From the NCBI RefSeq assembly GCF_003633615.1, contig NZ_RBKU01000001.1, positions 1 to 64,000 of the forward strand: DNA of 64,000 nt. The letters are read 5' to 3'. The stretch is from Mucilaginibacter gracilis. Its GTDB lineage: Bacteria > Bacteroidota > Bacteroidia > Sphingobacteriales > Sphingobacteriaceae. The position numbers and the translations under genes are program-made. Shown here in pieces: positions 26,244 to 37,305 of the stretch; positions within the stretch are counted from its first letter, which is position 1; the number at the start of each line of letters is the position of its first letter. The notes beneath the pieces are model-generated. The model had not been told where the DNA came from, ran no database searches, and saw only the letters and a list, made by a program, of their open reading frames with translations.

Positions 26244-27608
26244 TCAATTAATGTTTTTTATTAATTCGCCCCGGATCAGTACTTTACCGAGCCATATAAC
26301 GCATTTGTTGTATTTATCCGGGTTGGCCGTAATGTCGGCAAGTTGATTGGTCCCTAATAATGCTTTTTTATCCGGGATCTCTGACGAGATCACCAACTGC
26401 ACCTGGTGCTCGCCGTAGGGTACATCAACAAAATCATACTGTCCCCGGTAACGGTTATTACACCAATGACTGAACCTGTTCAATGACTTCAGCTTTTTCC
26501 CGTCCACAACTAGATCAAGCTGGCCAACTTCAGGCCCTCCGATATCAAAAACACCGATCTTATTACCTTTAAAACTAAATGAGAAAAAAGAACCTGGCCG
26601 ATCTGCCTGCATGACGTAGGAGAACCAGGGTGCAAATTGTTTTAAGTTGGCGTTGGTTTTAGGGTCTATCTTTTCCCAGCCCGAACTAAAGGTCAATTGC
26701 TCCAGACCAAGCATTTTACCATCTTCCCAGTTGTCTTTAATCATTGGTGCGGGCAGCACGTGTTTTTTAGCCGACCCGACACTTTGCATTTTATTAAGCG
26801 ATCTGACAATAGCGCCCGCATAGATATACCCGCCAAATTCTGTGGGATGTATACCGTCAGAGAATACAGGTTTATCCGTAACCTTCGGATCAGGTTTAAA
26901 GATCAGTTTGCCTTGCGCTTCCAGTGCGGATGGTTCCCACCCCAAATGGATGGCCGGCAAATGGTAATGATCCGCCAACGTTTCCAGTTCTAAAATATTG
27001 GCCGGCTCTTCGCCCTTCATATACAACTGGCTCTGCCCGCTCATGATCGCGTAAAGCAGGCAGATATCAGTCCCGGGATCATTTTTGATAACCTCACGAA
27101 TTATGCCCTCCAAACCCGGCAAATAAGAACCATTGACCGCGAATTCGACAAACAACAGGTCTGGTTTATAATTCAGCACCTGGTTTTGTATACGGCAAGC
27201 CCCCAAGTCGGTACCCGAACCGGACACGCCGGCATTCATAAACCTGATCGCGCTTTTAGGATACAGCGCCCGGATATATTTGGCCGTTTGGTTACGGTAC
27301 TTATTGTCCATCTGAGTGACGCTCCCGCCGATAAAAGCGATCGTTAGCGGTTTACCCGCGTTAACTTTATTAAAAAAATTAGGCAAGCCGTTCCTGCTAA
27401 TCAATTCTTTATCATTGCTATAACCGGATACCTGCTGGCCCTCCGGCAATAGCCCAGCTTCAAAAAACAAAGGCGATGCCCCGGCCTGGCTGGCGGCAAT
27501 TGCGTCTTGCCGGTTAAAAATATTGGCCTGCCGGGTGTTCTTTAACCCGCTGCAAGCGCTCAAAGCTAAAGCAATGATAGAACAGCTATATTTACAGTAA
27601 CGGTACAT
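26244..27608 (-). CDS. SGNH/GDSL-type esterase lipoprotein
   Basis: The protein has 454 residues. A lipobox ALSAC (Cys19) follows a short hydrophobic segment, so it is probably a lipoprotein. The SGNH signature is FIGGSVTQ, NAGVSGSGTDLGACR, VEFAVNGS and SDGIHPTEFGG. A C-terminal beta-sandwich (about 290-450) completes the protein. It is a paralogue of the protein at 45398-46672, with the same AGVxGxGxDLG block. The AVN block of that paralogue is followed by DGG; here it is NGS, so activity may differ. It lies 6 bp from the next gene and 2 bp from the previous gene. Confidence 0.82.
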   Translation of the reverse strand: MYRYCKYSCSIIALALSACSGLKNTRQANIFNRQDAIAASQAGASPLFFEAGLLPEGQQVSGYSNDKELISRNGLPNFFNKVNAGKPLTIAFIGGSVTQMDNKYRNQTAKYIRALYPKSAIRFMNAGVSGSGTDLGACRIQNQVLNYKPDLLFVEFAVNGSYLPGLEGIIREVIKNDPGTDICLLYAIMSGQSQLYMKGEEPANILELETLADHYHLPAIHLGWEPSALEAQGKLIFKPDPKVTDKPVFSDGIHPTEFGGYIYAGAIVRSLNKMQSVGSAKKHVLPAPMIKDNWEDGKMLGLEQLTFSSGWEKIDPKTNANLKQFAPWFSYVMQADRPGSFFSFSFKGNKIGVFDIGGPEVGQLDLVVDGKKLKSLNRFSHWCNNRYRGQYDFVDVPYGEHQVQLVISSEIPDKKALLGTNQLADITANPDKYNKCVIWLGKVLIRGELIKNIN

Positions 27609-27610
27609 GC

Positions 27611-29026
27611 TTATTGCTTTATAATTTCGTAATGGTGCGCCACCGGTTTATTTTCGACGTAGATCTGCCCGTGCAGTGCTTTCATCTTAAGAATCATATC
27701 GGCCTGCTGCCTTTTTACCGGCATATAGTCTTTTTGAAAACTGAGGAGATTTTTGTAGGCCGTTGTGGTGGTATCTTTCGCCGCAGTTATCTGTTTAGCA
27801 AAAAAATCTTCGGCGCCGGCAACCGAATAATTACGGGCGCGCATCCGCCCGGCTTCCAGCGCCCTAACGTACCTTACTTTACTTTCCAATTGCCAAAGCT
27901 CCTGGAACAAGCCCAGCAACCTTACGGATTGCGCATATTGTGGTGTATGGCTATTTTGCGACAGGTTAATACCTGCGGATAGCTGGGTACCACTATAAGT
28001 ACCAGCCTGTTTGCCATCGACTAATATCTGGTAATTCCCTGCTTTTAAGCCGGTCACTTTCAGATTTTCCCGGTTCAGCTCTGGTATAAAGGGTACCAGT
28101 TCTAAAGCCGGTTTCGCGTCATCGGCTACCGGGAAAGGCAAGGCGCCTTCCTTCCAGTTAAAACTGATCCCACCATCTTGGTATTGAATTGCAGTAACCA
28201 TTCCATTAACCTGAACAGGCCCTGTTAAGTGCACTGCGCTCAGTTGAAGCGAGGACACCTCCTGGCGGAACTCCGTAGATTTAAGAAACTCGTAAGCCAT
28301 GATAAAATGGCCCATGGCTCCGGGATGCACCCTATCCGGCCCTATGATGGTACGGGTGGAATCCGCCTGTTGATATTTGCGGCCTATTTCATCCATCGGC
28401 CCCCAATAGTCAACTACTTTCAAATTATATTTCACACCAAATTCCTTTACGATGGCGGCGCACTTTTTAAGCGCGTGATTGCGCCCGGGTAAGCGAACAT
28501 CGGCCAAAGCCGCGGTTTCATCATAAATCGTAGGCGTTTGCAAGATCACTCGGCCGCAGTATTTTAACAAGGTTTGAATAATGGATTCATAGTTTTTCTG
28601 GTAAGTGTCCAAGGCCTGCTGGCGACGGGCTTCGATGCCGGGTTCCGCGCCAGCTTGTTTGGTGTACAATGTTTTGTCGACATCGTTCATGCCAAGCTTC
28701 AGAACACAAATCGTAGGTTTATTCGCCAGGATATCGCTATCCATACGGGCTATAACCTGCGCCGCTACATTTCCCGGCACACCGCAATTAATCATTTCCA
28801 GGTCCATATCCGGGTACCGAGTGGCATAATATAGAGCGATTTGGTGAAAGAAGCCGCCGTTATAAGTGATGCTGTTACCCACAAAGCAAACCCGGTCCCC
28901 TTTTTTAAAAACAGGCTGCTGAGCTCGCAAGGACCGGGGAAAACCAAGCATGAGCATAAAGGCCAACAGGGCATAGAAAATAGTCCGCCGTCCGCAAAGT
29001 TTATTGATCCTTTTGTTTAATCCCAT
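27611..29026 (-). CDS. SGNH/GDSL esterase with C-terminal extension
   Basis: The protein has 471 residues with an N-terminal export segment (FYALLAFMLMLGFP). Block I is VCFVGNSITYNGG (Ser52), block II MINCGVPGNVAA, block III LKLGMNDVDK and block V GPDRVHPGAMGH. The C-terminal part (about 270-470) is a beta-domain followed by a charged helical tail, as in pectin or xylan acetylesterases of Bacteroidota. It follows the DUF5017-like gene by 11 bp in the SusC operon and probably acts on incoming acetylated oligosaccharides. Confidence 0.82.
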   Translation of the reverse strand: MGLNKRINKLCGRRTIFYALLAFMLMLGFPRSLRAQQPVFKKGDRVCFVGNSITYNGGFFHQIALYYATRYPDMDLEMINCGVPGNVAAQVIARMDSDILANKPTICVLKLGMNDVDKTLYTKQAGAEPGIEARRQQALDTYQKNYESIIQTLLKYCGRVILQTPTIYDETAALADVRLPGRNHALKKCAAIVKEFGVKYNLKVVDYWGPMDEIGRKYQQADSTRTIIGPDRVHPGAMGHFIMAYEFLKSTEFRQEVSSLQLSAVHLTGPVQVNGMVTAIQYQDGGISFNWKEGALPFPVADDAKPALELVPFIPELNRENLKVTGLKAGNYQILVDGKQAGTYSGTQLSAGINLSQNSHTPQYAQSVRLLGLFQELWQLESKVRYVRALEAGRMRARNYSVAGAEDFFAKQITAAKDTTTTAYKNLLSFQKDYMPVKRQQADMILKMKALHGQIYVENKPVAHHYEIIKQ

Positions 29027-29037
29027 TAACCTGGTTT

Positions 29038-29991
29038 TTATTGTATAGTAAGCGTAATCTGTTTAACCACTTCCTCGTTGCCGTAAACACTGGCATTGGC
29101 GGCCGTAAAGGTAACCACGTAAGTGCCCGCGGTCTTGAAAGTATATGTATAATCGTTGCTGGCCAACCGGGCTGATGATTCTTTGACAAAAGTACCGACA
29201 TCGTTTGACACTTTATTAAGCACGATGCCGCCGCTGTAAGCCCAATCGTCTATCGCCACCGTTGCCGTAGCGGCAGTCGCCGCACCGGTTACCACGAGCG
29301 ATGTACCCGCGGTAACGACCCAGTTTGCTGTGTTGTTCAGCCGGAAGGGCACCCAGCCGGGGCTGAATACCGTCGCTACGCCATAATTGGTGATCGCGGT
29401 CGAATTCAGGTTAGCAATCGTGTATACACTGCCATCGGCCAGCGTATTCGTCACGGTCAGTCCCGTGATCGTCCATTTATTTTGGATAGCCCCTGTTGTT
29501 GCCAGGTACCTGAAGGCGATATATACCGGCTTATCTGCGGGGAAATCCGATAGGTCAATGGCGCCGGAGGCTACAGCGGTCGCGCTTGTAGCCAGGGTTG
29601 CCCGGCCGGTGATATCTGTCCATGTGGCGGCCGCGATATTTTTAGCTGTCGTTGCCGAATCGATTCCCATACCCGCGAAATTACTCGACACCAGCACCAA
29701 TAAAGAATTGGCCTGGGTACCCGCATTACGTGCCGAAGTAAATTGCAATTTCGGGGTACCGGCCGCGTTGTACCTGTTCAGGTTAGCATAATTTAACCCC
29801 TGTTCTCCGGAGAAGAACGTAATATAATCCGGGTTGCCCGACAGGTGGAAGGTAACTGTGGAACCCACCGCCCAGGTGGTTTTATCCACGGTGACATTGA
29901 AATCTGGTGCAACCTCTTTTTCTTTGATTTTGAGACATCCTGTGCCAAAAAGCGCGATAGCTGCAATGGCGGTAAATACTATTTTTTTCAT
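29038..29991 (-). CDS. DUF5017-like surface lipoprotein (SusE/F-type position)
   Basis: From the ATG at 29991 the protein has 317 residues and a lipoprotein signal with lipobox LFGTGC (Cys19). The Ig-like start FNVTVDKTTWAVGSTVTFHL fits DUF5017. A longer frame starting at 30024 would overlap SusD but spoil the signal peptide. A second PKD-like strand set ends with GTYVVTFTAANASVYGNEEV. It sits directly downstream of susD, where glycan-binding SusE/F-type lipoproteins are found, so it may help capture the glycan on the cell surface. Confidence 0.78.
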   Translation of the reverse strand: MKKIVFTAIAAIALFGTGCLKIKEKEVAPDFNVTVDKTTWAVGSTVTFHLSGNPDYITFFSGEQGLNYANLNRYNAAGTPKLQFTSARNAGTQANSLLVLVSSNFAGMGIDSATTAKNIAAATWTDITGRATLATSATAVASGAIDLSDFPADKPVYIAFRYLATTGAIQNKWTITGLTVTNTLADGSVYTIANLNSTAITNYGVATVFSPGWVPFRLNNTANWVVTAGTSLVVTGAATAATATVAIDDWAYSGGIVLNKVSNDVGTFVKESSARLASNDYTYTFKTAGTYVVTFTAANASVYGNEEVVKQITLTIQ

Positions 29992-30017
29992 ATACTTATA
30001 ATTAACCGGTGAATAGC

Positions 30018-31886
30018 TTACCATCCCGGATTTTGCTTAATCAAGTTATTTAAAGAGATCTCATTAGCCGGTATAGGCTGTAAAAGATAAGTTGGCGATA
30101 TCAGGTTGCCCGGCAGTACCGCAAAAGCCTTATAGGTTGAAGGCGCATTGATATTATCTTCCGCAGTTACGGATTGCAGGGTTGATATATAAATACCCCA
30201 GCGTACCAGGTCAAGTTTTCTCCAGCCCTCAAAACAAAGTTCGCGCGCGCGCTCATCCTGTATGGTTTGCCTGAAGGTAGCCTGGTCAGCGTAAGCCGGA
30301 GCTTTGAGATCCGCATCAGCTAACAATTGCAGCGAAGGGGTCAACACGCCGCCGGTTCCCCCGCCTCCGCTGATCGTTACTGTAGGGGTTGATGTATAAA
30401 AGGTACCGTGATTGGTCATGGTTACCGAGGTTATTTTGCCGCCCGAAACCGTGGCCGTCGCTGTAGCCCCACTGCCCCCTCCACCGCTAATGGTGATGGT
30501 CGGCGCGGTTGTGTAGCCGGTACCCGCATTGGCGATGCTTAACTGTTTAACCCCTTCTCCGTTCAATAATTTACCGTAACCACGCTCCCTTACCAGATTG
30601 ACCGCATTCACGCCGGCTGTGGTGGGCCCGTTAACCTCGTTATCGGCTTCGGCGAACATGAGCAACACATCCGAATAACGCAGCATGGAAAAATTAGTCG
30701 GTGTACTGCTTTGGAAACGGGCGCCTGTCAGCTCATATGCGCGGTCAAACTTGTTGGGCTGCCTGTCATAGATCTGGGCGGCCGTATAATAGGCTTTACC
30801 GGTAGCCTGGTTATTGCTGGTATATTTAAACGGAGCGATGGCCCAATCCCTTCGCAGGTCCAACGATTTATCAGGTATTAACGGATCAGTCAGATTGGGA
30901 TCTTTTTCGTAATAATTATACACACGTTGATGGATCCTGTATGCACCTGTAACCAGCGGGTAAGCGGAATTCGTTTGCGTGACACCCAAAAAAACGCTGA
31001 GCCCTGGCGCATATTCAGTATAGGTATCACCCTGGCCCGTAGTATAGTAACCAATTTCCCACAGGCTTTCTTTCGTATCGTAAAGATTCTGCACCATATT
31101 GATGAATACCTGGCTGTAAGAAGCATTGAGCTGATGTAAACCCGAATCCATTACCTTTTTCGCCCAAGAAGCGGCAAGTGCGTATTTGCTAACATCATTA
31201 TTAGGAAACCCTGCTGCGTATAAACAAACACGCGCCAAAATCCCTCTCACAGTTGACTGGGTGATCCTTTCGTTGTAAGCGTAAGCTGTAGCCGGCGCAA
31301 CAAGTCCCTCTGCCGTAGTCATTTCACTGATGATAAACTCATACACTTGTTTTAATGGCGTACGGGCAATGTTGACGTCTAATACCGATTGGGTAGGAGC
31401 TGTCCGGAGCGGTACATCCCCAAAATTCTCAGCGAGGATAAAATAGAAAAAAGCCCGCAGGAACATAGCTTCACCTTTAGCTATCGCCCGGTGGCCTTCG
31501 TCCATGGTCGGCTTATTGATATTGGCCAGCACGATATTGGCCCGCTGAATCCCCACATAACAGGCAGACCAGATAGCGAATATCAACGGGTCGCTTGAAC
31601 TATAGGTTAAGGCACGCGTACCTGTACCGCTCGACGCAAAATACATTTCATCACTTAGGTTCAAGCTGGTAGACATGCCATCGGGGCTCGTCGCACCAGT
31701 AAACGCGCTCCCGAACATGCCTCCCTTTTGGAGCTGGTCATATACAGCGGTAAGGGCAGATTGTAATTGCGTTTCGTTGGTAAAATAAGTTTCAGCAGCC
31801 AGAAAATCCGTTGGTGTAGCATCAAGCATCTTTTGGCAGGAACAAAGGCTGGATAAAATGATCGTTAATATGATTATCTTCTTCAT
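30018..31886 (-). CDS. susD: SusD/RagB-family glycan-binding lipoprotein with glycine-rich insert
   Basis: From the ATG at 31886 the protein has 622 residues; lipobox LCSC. SusD marks are [20 protein letters not shown] near the N terminus, tetratricopeptide helices with [20 protein letters not shown], and the C-terminal [17 protein letters not shown]. Between [16 protein letters not shown] and the helix [14 protein letters not shown] there is an unusual insert of about 65 residues with two glycine-rich repeats. It pairs with the SusC gene 10 bp upstream. Confidence 0.9.
   Translation of the reverse strand: MKKIIILTIILSSLCSCQKMLDATPTDFLAAETYFTNETQLQSALTAVYDQLQKGGMFGSAFTGATSPDGMSTSLNLSDEMYFASSGTGTRALTYSSSDPLIFAIWSACYVGIQRANIVLANINKPTMDEGHRAIAKGEAMFLRAFFYFILAENFGDVPLRTAPTQSVLDVNIARTPLKQVYEFIISEMTTAEGLVAPATAYAYNERITQSTVRGILARVCLYAAGFPNNDVSKYALAASWAKKVMDSGLHQLNASYSQVFINMVQNLYDTKESLWEIGYYTTGQGDTYTEYAPGLSVFLGVTQTNSAYPLVTGAYRIHQRVYNYYEKDPNLTDPLIPDKSLDLRRDWAIAPFKYTSNNQATGKAYYTAAQIYDRQPNKFDRAYELTGARFQSSTPTNFSMLRYSDVLLMFAEADNEVNGPTTAGVNAVNLVRERGYGKLLNGEGVKQLSIANAGTGYTTAPTITISGGGGSGATATATVSGGKITSVTMTNHGTFYTSTPTVTISGGGGTGGVLTPSLQLLADADLKAPAYADQATFRQTIQDERARELCFEGWRKLDLVRWGIYISTLQSVTAEDNINAPSTYKAFAVLPGNLISPTYLLQPIPANEISLNNLIKQNPGW
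30346..30540 (-). repeat. Two glycine-rich repeats inserted in SusD
   Basis: The repeats read [19 protein letters not shown], then [15 protein letters not shown], then [18 protein letters not shown]. The unit ([17 protein letters not shown] plus ATxxxGxITSVTVTN) is known from phage tail and adhesin-like proteins and forms beta-turn-rich strands. It is not part of the SusD fold. Confidence 0.8.
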
Positions 31887-31896
31887 GATCAAAAAA

Positions 31897-34800
31897 TTAA
31901 AATGTAAGTGACAATCCGGCAACTAAAACGCGTGCCGGCGGGTACGAGGAAAAATCAAAACCCGGTGTCAGCGGGCTGTCCCTTACAGACACATCAGGAC
32001 TGCTACCCGGGTAGTTGGTGAACATGTAAATATTTTGCGCAGAAACATAGACACGTAAACTACGCACGCCAACTTTATCAAGTGCAGATTTTGGTAAAGT
32101 ATAGCCCAATGACGCCGTTTTGAAAGACAGGTAAGATCCGTCCACGATATCCCGGCTGTAATTGTAATTGGTAGTAGCACCGCCTGCACGGGGGATATTG
32201 GTGTCCGTATTGGTCGGCGTCCAGCGGTTGGCAAAGGTTGCAAACTGGTTGGTATTCGCATTCGAACCGTTTTCGAAAACCAGGATATTGTTATCCATGA
32301 TCTGGTTACCGTAAACAAACTGGAAGAAGATATTTAAATCAAATCCTTTGTAATTGAACGTATTGGTAAAACCACCCGTAAAATCCGGGTTGGGATTGCC
32401 GATGATCGCATAATCGTTAGCATTGGTGATGCCGTCATGGTTCAGGTCGACAAACTTGATATCACCCGGTTTAATGTTACCCCGTGTCGCGGCCGTGTTG
32501 TTGGATGGCACGCTTGATTTTAAAACATAGGTACCGTTCGTAGATTTATCGAAATCACTGTATTGGTAAACCCCGTCGTAAATCAGGCCGTAGAACAATG
32601 CGATCGGCTGGCCTACCTTGGCAATATAATAAGGGATGGACACCCCGTTGACACCCGTAGTTGTTATGGATTCTTGGTTTTGGGTAAGCGCCAGCACTTT
32701 ATTCTTATTGAACGATATATTGAAGCTGGACGACCATTGGAACTTGCTTTTGGCGATATTGATTGTATTTAAGGTGAATTCCAAACCTGTATTGGAAACA
32801 GACCCTACGTTTTTAATAGCCTGAGAATAACCTGTTGTAATGGGCAATGAGGCGTTCAAAAGCAGGTCCGATGTTACTTTGTGGTAATAATCGGTTGTTA
32901 AACTTATCCTGCCCTTTAAAAGCTCAAGGTCTAAACCCAGGTCGGCTTCCTTTGTAGTTTCCCACTTCAGATCGAGGTTGGTCAGGGTACTGGAGATGGC
33001 ACCCTGGCTCGGCGTAGCATTCCCGAATGAGTAGTAAGCACTCGTAAAATTCAGGGTGGAGAAATAGGAATACGGAGGTATGCCGTTATTACCAATGGCG
33101 CCATAGCTTGCCCGGAACTTTGCGTCCGAAATAAAAGGCAAAGCCTTCATGAAAGGTTCTGCGCTAACACGGTAAGCAAATGCGCCGGAAGGGAAATAAC
33201 CCCATTTGTTTTTAGGGGGAAATTTGGATGAACCATCCGCCCTGAAGGTACCGGTGAGGTAATATTTCGACTTATAGTTATAATTGACGCGGGCCAGATA
33301 AGACTGCAGCGCATAATTGCTTGATGTAGCGATCACGGTACCAGGCGTACCTTCGTCCAGGCCGCTGATACCTAAAGATTCGTTCGGCAGGAAAGTAGCG
33401 GAAGAGCCGTTGGTCGTTTGCCTGGTCGTTTGAAGGGAATAGCCGATCGTCGCGCTTACTGTATGGCCGTTGAAGGATTTGCTGTAATTCAGCTGATCTT
33501 CGTTCGATAGCGTTGAAACCTTGGAATTGGAAACAGCACCGTTAACTCCCTTGATACTGCCGACTATACTTGCGCCGGCATAGGTAAGCGAATTGAAAAA
33601 CTGGTCGTGTTCGTTACTCACATTATTCACACCGCCGGCCACATGCAGCCGCAGGTCTTTAAACAGTGCATAATCAACACTTCCAGTTGCAAATACCGGG
33701 GTACCGATGGTTTGATCGAAAGCATTCTGGGCCTGTAGAAAGGGGTTCACCCGGGGTGGCGCGCCACCGATATCGGGGTCCTGCAGTTGCGTGGTAATAT
33801 CAATATTGGGATCAACCTGTACCGGCCGGTAACCCCATAAATTCGGCATAAAAGCAGAATAGCCGCCATTAGCGCTGGCCGGATTACCAAATTGTTTGCT
33901 ACTGCTCACGCGAACCATCAGGCCGACCTTTAACTTATCGGAAAGCTTCTGGTCTATCGTGATCGCCCCCTGGAACCTCTTGTAACCCGTATTGATAATG
34001 ATACCATCCTGGCTCAGTATCGAACCGCTGATCGAATATTGTGTTTTATCCGTCCCCCCTCTGATCGATAGGTTATGATTCTGATTGATCCCGGTACGGA
34101 AAACCATGCCGTACCAATCAATAGGCGCCACATTTTTGTAATCATCGAGCGTTTTGCCCGCACCGGTGGTGTATTCAGCACCGTAAAGTGTGGGTGAAAT
34201 TTCCAGTTGCAATTTTACGAACTCGTAGGGGCTCAACACCGCGACACGGCGCAGGTCTTTTTGCGTACCATAATAGGCATTGTAATTCACCTCAGGGTTA
34301 CCTACTTTACCCCGTTTGGTGGTAATGATAATTACCCCGTTAGATCCCCTTGCACCGTATATCGCTGTCGAAGAGGCATCTTTCAGCACATCAAGCGAGG
34401 CGATATCATTAGGACTGATGGAATTCAGGTCAAAGTTCTCTATAGGAAAACCATCGACAACATATAACGGAGTATTGCTGCCTGTAATCGAATTGGCCCC
34501 TCTGATAACGATACTGGTGCTTGATCCAGGCTGACCGTCGAATGAGCTGACACGCACACCTGCTAATCGGCCGGCCAATGCATCATCGATAGATTTGACA
34601 GGAGCCTTATCAAGATCGGCCATATTAGCCGCGGAAACCGACCCGGTAAGATCCTTTTTCCTGGAAGTCCCGTAGCCGATAACTACCACTTCGTTGAGGC
34701 CGTGAGTATCTTCACTAAGGGTCGCATTGATAACCCGGCGGTCATTCGCGGAAAGTTCAATATTAACGTAACCGATAAAGCTGAAAACCAATACCGGATT

Positions 34801-35049
34801 ATCAACGGTAGTTTTAATGGTATATTTGCCGGCTTTATCGGTTGAGACGGCAACATTTGGGGCGCTCTTGATTTTCACGGTCACACCGGCCAGCGTTTCA
34901 CCGTCTGAGCCCTTGACAACTCCTGAGATGATTTTTTCGCCCTTGGTTTGCGCTGAAGCGTGGGAAACCACAGCCAGGAGCAATAGCCATAAGGCCAAAA
35001 ATCGCAAAGAGAATCTGGAAAACTTAAAAAAGTAAACAGGTTTCATCAT
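31897..35049 (-). CDS. susC: SusC/RagA-family TonB-dependent transporter
   Basis: The protein has 1050 residues. Order: signal peptide ([17 protein letters not shown]), carboxypeptidase-regulatory-like domain (about 38-125, [20 protein letters not shown]), plug domain with [19 protein letters not shown] and [20 protein letters not shown], and a 22-strand barrel ending in [14 protein letters not shown]. It has no STN domain, so it is not expected to signal through FecR; the upstream LacI-type operator fits. It is the first gene of a six-gene operon with SusD, DUF5017-like and three SGNH genes. Confidence 0.95.
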   Translation of the reverse strand: MMKPVYFFKFSRFSLRFLALWLLLLAVVSHASAQTKGEKIISGVVKGSDGETLAGVTVKIKSAPNVAVSTDKAGKYTIKTTVDNPVLVFSFIGYVNIELSANDRRVINATLSEDTHGLNEVVVIGYGTSRKKDLTGSVSAANMADLDKAPVKSIDDALAGRLAGVRVSSFDGQPGSSTSIVIRGANSITGSNTPLYVVDGFPIENFDLNSISPNDIASLDVLKDASSTAIYGARGSNGVIIITTKRGKVGNPEVNYNAYYGTQKDLRRVAVLSPYEFVKLQLEISPTLYGAEYTTGAGKTLDDYKNVAPIDWYGMVFRTGINQNHNLSIRGGTDKTQYSISGSILSQDGIIINTGYKRFQGAITIDQKLSDKLKVGLMVRVSSSKQFGNPASANGGYSAFMPNLWGYRPVQVDPNIDITTQLQDPDIGGAPPRVNPFLQAQNAFDQTIGTPVFATGSVDYALFKDLRLHVAGGVNNVSNEHDQFFNSLTYAGASIVGSIKGVNGAVSNSKVSTLSNEDQLNYSKSFNGHTVSATIGYSLQTTRQTTNGSSATFLPNESLGISGLDEGTPGTVIATSSNYALQSYLARVNYNYKSKYYLTGTFRADGSSKFPPKNKWGYFPSGAFAYRVSAEPFMKALPFISDAKFRASYGAIGNNGIPPYSYFSTLNFTSAYYSFGNATPSQGAISSTLTNLDLKWETTKEADLGLDLELLKGRISLTTDYYHKVTSDLLLNASLPITTGYSQAIKNVGSVSNTGLEFTLNTINIAKSKFQWSSSFNISFNKNKVLALTQNQESITTTGVNGVSIPYYIAKVGQPIALFYGLIYDGVYQYSDFDKSTNGTYVLKSSVPSNNTAATRGNIKPGDIKFVDLNHDGITNANDYAIIGNPNPDFTGGFTNTFNYKGFDLNIFFQFVYGNQIMDNNILVFENGSNANTNQFATFANRWTPTNTDTNIPRAGGATTNYNYSRDIVDGSYLSFKTASLGYTLPKSALDKVGVRSLRVYVSAQNIYMFTNYPGSSPDVSVRDSPLTPGFDFSSYPPARVLVAGLSLTF

Positions 35050-35089
35050 AATTTGGGTTTAATTAAATTGGGTACTGATAATTGGTCAC

Positions 35090-35175
35090 CAAATATAGCT
35101 GCGTATCACATCCACATCCTTTTTCCGGACGCCTTATCTACTTGGGAATGTTCCCATTTTTTGGGAACGCTACCA
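35090..35175 (-). promoter_or_regulatory. Tandem operator and perfect -7 box for the susCD operon
   Basis: TGGGAATGTTCCCA (35143-35156) and TGGGAACGCTACCA (35162-35175) start 19 bp apart. The minus-strand -7 box TATATTTG (35097-35090) matches TAnnTTTG and starts 45 bp beyond the proximal site. I see no good -33 TTG between them, as expected for an activator-dependent promoter. Confidence 0.85.
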
Positions 35176-35327
35176 AAAGTAAGGAGACAACGGATCAATT
35201 TCAAAGAATGACCGAAAGGTAATTATTGAAGCGAAAACAGGAAAGCCTATAGGAAAACTGATGGCAACCCTGCGCCAGGCCAGGATGCCGGCGAAGGGGC
35301 TAAAAATTAAGGGGAATGTATTGTAGG

Positions 35328-37304
35328 TTATGGATGGATAACGATCGGGTTATCCGTTCTGAAAGGAATGGCAGGTAAGCCTGCATCGTTATACAAATTA
35401 AGGCTCCCGGGATTATCGGCCCATGCGTAGCGTACCGTTAAGGGTTCCTTAACCTCTTCGCTCCAAACGCTAATGGTATTATCGCCCGTTATTTTAGCCT
35501 TAGCCCAGTAATAGTGATGATCGCTGCCGGCTACCGCAAATCCACGGATATCCATATCACCATCCTTACTTTGTAAACGGCTGCCCATGGTGTTAAAGGT
35601 AATTTGAGCAACACCGTTCACTATAGCCATGCTTTTGTATAGCGGGCCTGAGTAAACCACATGCTGATGATAGATGGTCGCCAGCGCATCCAAAGCAAGC
35701 CTCGCTCCCACATCCTGCTTGTTAGGGGGATGAAGGTTCCCGTCGCCGGTATCCATAGCAATGGCCATGGCTGTGTTGGGTAAGGCCAGTGTAGCCGTTT
35801 GTACCTCCCTTATCTCGGCCCAGCTACTTTCGGATGGCTGTAAGGGCGGCCTGGTGTAATTAGCGAGCGATACGAACAGGAACGGGATATCGCCCAGCCC
35901 CCAATGCGCGCGCCAATCCCTGATCAGGTTGGGGAAGATACGGGCATATTGCTGCGCCCGCCCTGCATTGCCTTCGCCCTGGTACCAGATGATACCCCTG
36001 ATACCAAAAGGGATCAATGGGCTGATCATACCGTTATACAAAATGGTGGGATAGTCATTTTTCTGGATATCCAGCCCGTGCTGCAATATTTCCGAAAGTT
36101 TGAACTTCCAGGTACCGGCAAGGCTTTGCTTACCTGCGCTGCTTAAAATAAACATATCTTCGGCTTTGCCGCACATGCCGCCGATACCACTACGGTTTAA
36201 TATGCGTACCGTAAGCAAATTACGGCCTTCCTTCAAAAACTGAGCAGGTACTCGATATACCCTGTCACCTACGTTTAAAGTCGCCCCTATTTGCTCACCA
36301 TTGATATAACTGATATCATCATCATCAATACGGGATAAATGTATTTCAATAGGTTGCAAAGCCTCTTCTTTCGTCAGCATAAACTCTTTCCGGCTCCAGC
36401 CCACACCGACGAAAAGTGGGTCCCAGGCGGCAGGTACTTGCAGGTTACTCCAGGTACTGATATCCAGGTTAGGTGCAGCGTACACCGCTACTCCGCCCAG
36501 CAATCCTTTATCCTTTGTTGGGAATTCGCCCGCGAACCGGGTGATATGTTCCACCCTGTCTTGCTTTTGTTTAACAAGATCAATGCTTTGAAGCTTTTTG
36601 ACAGGCCCGCTAAAATCAGGGTCCTGCAACATATTATCAGGGCTCGACCAGATCTCGGCGGAAGTGCCGCCCACATTACTGCTGATGAGGCCAATGGCCA
36701 CGTTGAGCCTTTGATGCAGCGCGCGCCCAAAGAAATAGCCCACTCCCGAAAATTTCCCAACCGTTGCTGGTGAACATTCTACCCAGTGCCCGCCTTCCAG
36801 GTCATCCTGCGGGAACTGCGATAAACGGCTCGGTACGCTAAATAACCTGATCTTGGGATAATTGGCCCCGGCTATTTCTTGTTCCGAATGATCTACCGAC
36901 GACACCTGCAGGCCCATATTGGATTGACCGGTACAAGCCCATACCTCGCCGATCATGATATTGGTCAGTTCGATCCTGTTATCGCCCTCGATACGCATGG
37001 TATAAGGGCCCCCATAATCCATCACCGGTAAAATGGTTTTCCATTTACCATCGGTACCTGCTTTGGTTTTAATGACCTTACCCGCAAAATGAATGGTGAC
37101 GGCTTCGCCCTGACGGGCGAAGCCCCAGATAGCATTGGCTTTACCCTGCTGCAATACCATATTCGAGCTGAATATTTTGGCAAGGCTCAAGCCTTTCACA
37201 GGATCTTGTTGCGAACCTTCCGGGACGAGTTGCGCGTTCGCGCCCCCCACACCCAATTTAAAGGTGAACAGGATGATGGTCAATAGGGATCGGTAGTGTT
37301 TCAT
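35328..37304 (-). CDS. Sialate/acetylxylan-type O-acetylesterase (SASA domain)
   Basis: The protein has 658 residues with a signal peptide ending near GANAQ. After an N-terminal beta-domain (LAKIFSSNMVLQQGKANAIW), the catalytic block GEVWACTGQSNM (Ser128) appears, with a jelly-roll insert (about 280-410) and the later motif GIIWYQGEGN. The closing Asp-His pair is probably DGNLHPPNK. Members remove O-acetyl groups from sialic acid or plant glycans; in a plant-type PUL the second is likelier. It is the last gene of the operon that starts at 47241, one base from the fusion esterase. Confidence 0.88.
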   Translation of the reverse strand: MKHYRSLLTIILFTFKLGVGGANAQLVPEGSQQDPVKGLSLAKIFSSNMVLQQGKANAIWGFARQGEAVTIHFAGKVIKTKAGTDGKWKTILPVMDYGGPYTMRIEGDNRIELTNIMIGEVWACTGQSNMGLQVSSVDHSEQEIAGANYPKIRLFSVPSRLSQFPQDDLEGGHWVECSPATVGKFSGVGYFFGRALHQRLNVAIGLISSNVGGTSAEIWSSPDNMLQDPDFSGPVKKLQSIDLVKQKQDRVEHITRFAGEFPTKDKGLLGGVAVYAAPNLDISTWSNLQVPAAWDPLFVGVGWSRKEFMLTKEEALQPIEIHLSRIDDDDISYINGEQIGATLNVGDRVYRVPAQFLKEGRNLLTVRILNRSGIGGMCGKAEDMFILSSAGKQSLAGTWKFKLSEILQHGLDIQKNDYPTILYNGMISPLIPFGIRGIIWYQGEGNAGRAQQYARIFPNLIRDWRAHWGLGDIPFLFVSLANYTRPPLQPSESSWAEIREVQTATLALPNTAMAIAMDTGDGNLHPPNKQDVGARLALDALATIYHQHVVYSGPLYKSMAIVNGVAQITFNTMGSRLQSKDGDMDIRGFAVAGSDHHYYWAKAKITGDNTISVWSEEVKEPLTVRYAWADNPGSLNLYNDAGLPAIPFRTDNPIVIHP

Positions 37305-37305
37305 A

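Noticed and set aside
35190-35325. Short plus-strand frame without ATG (EAKTGKPIGKLMATLRQARM)
   Set aside because: Begins after an in-frame stop, lacks a start codon until late and lies behind a minus-strand promoter. Probably chance.
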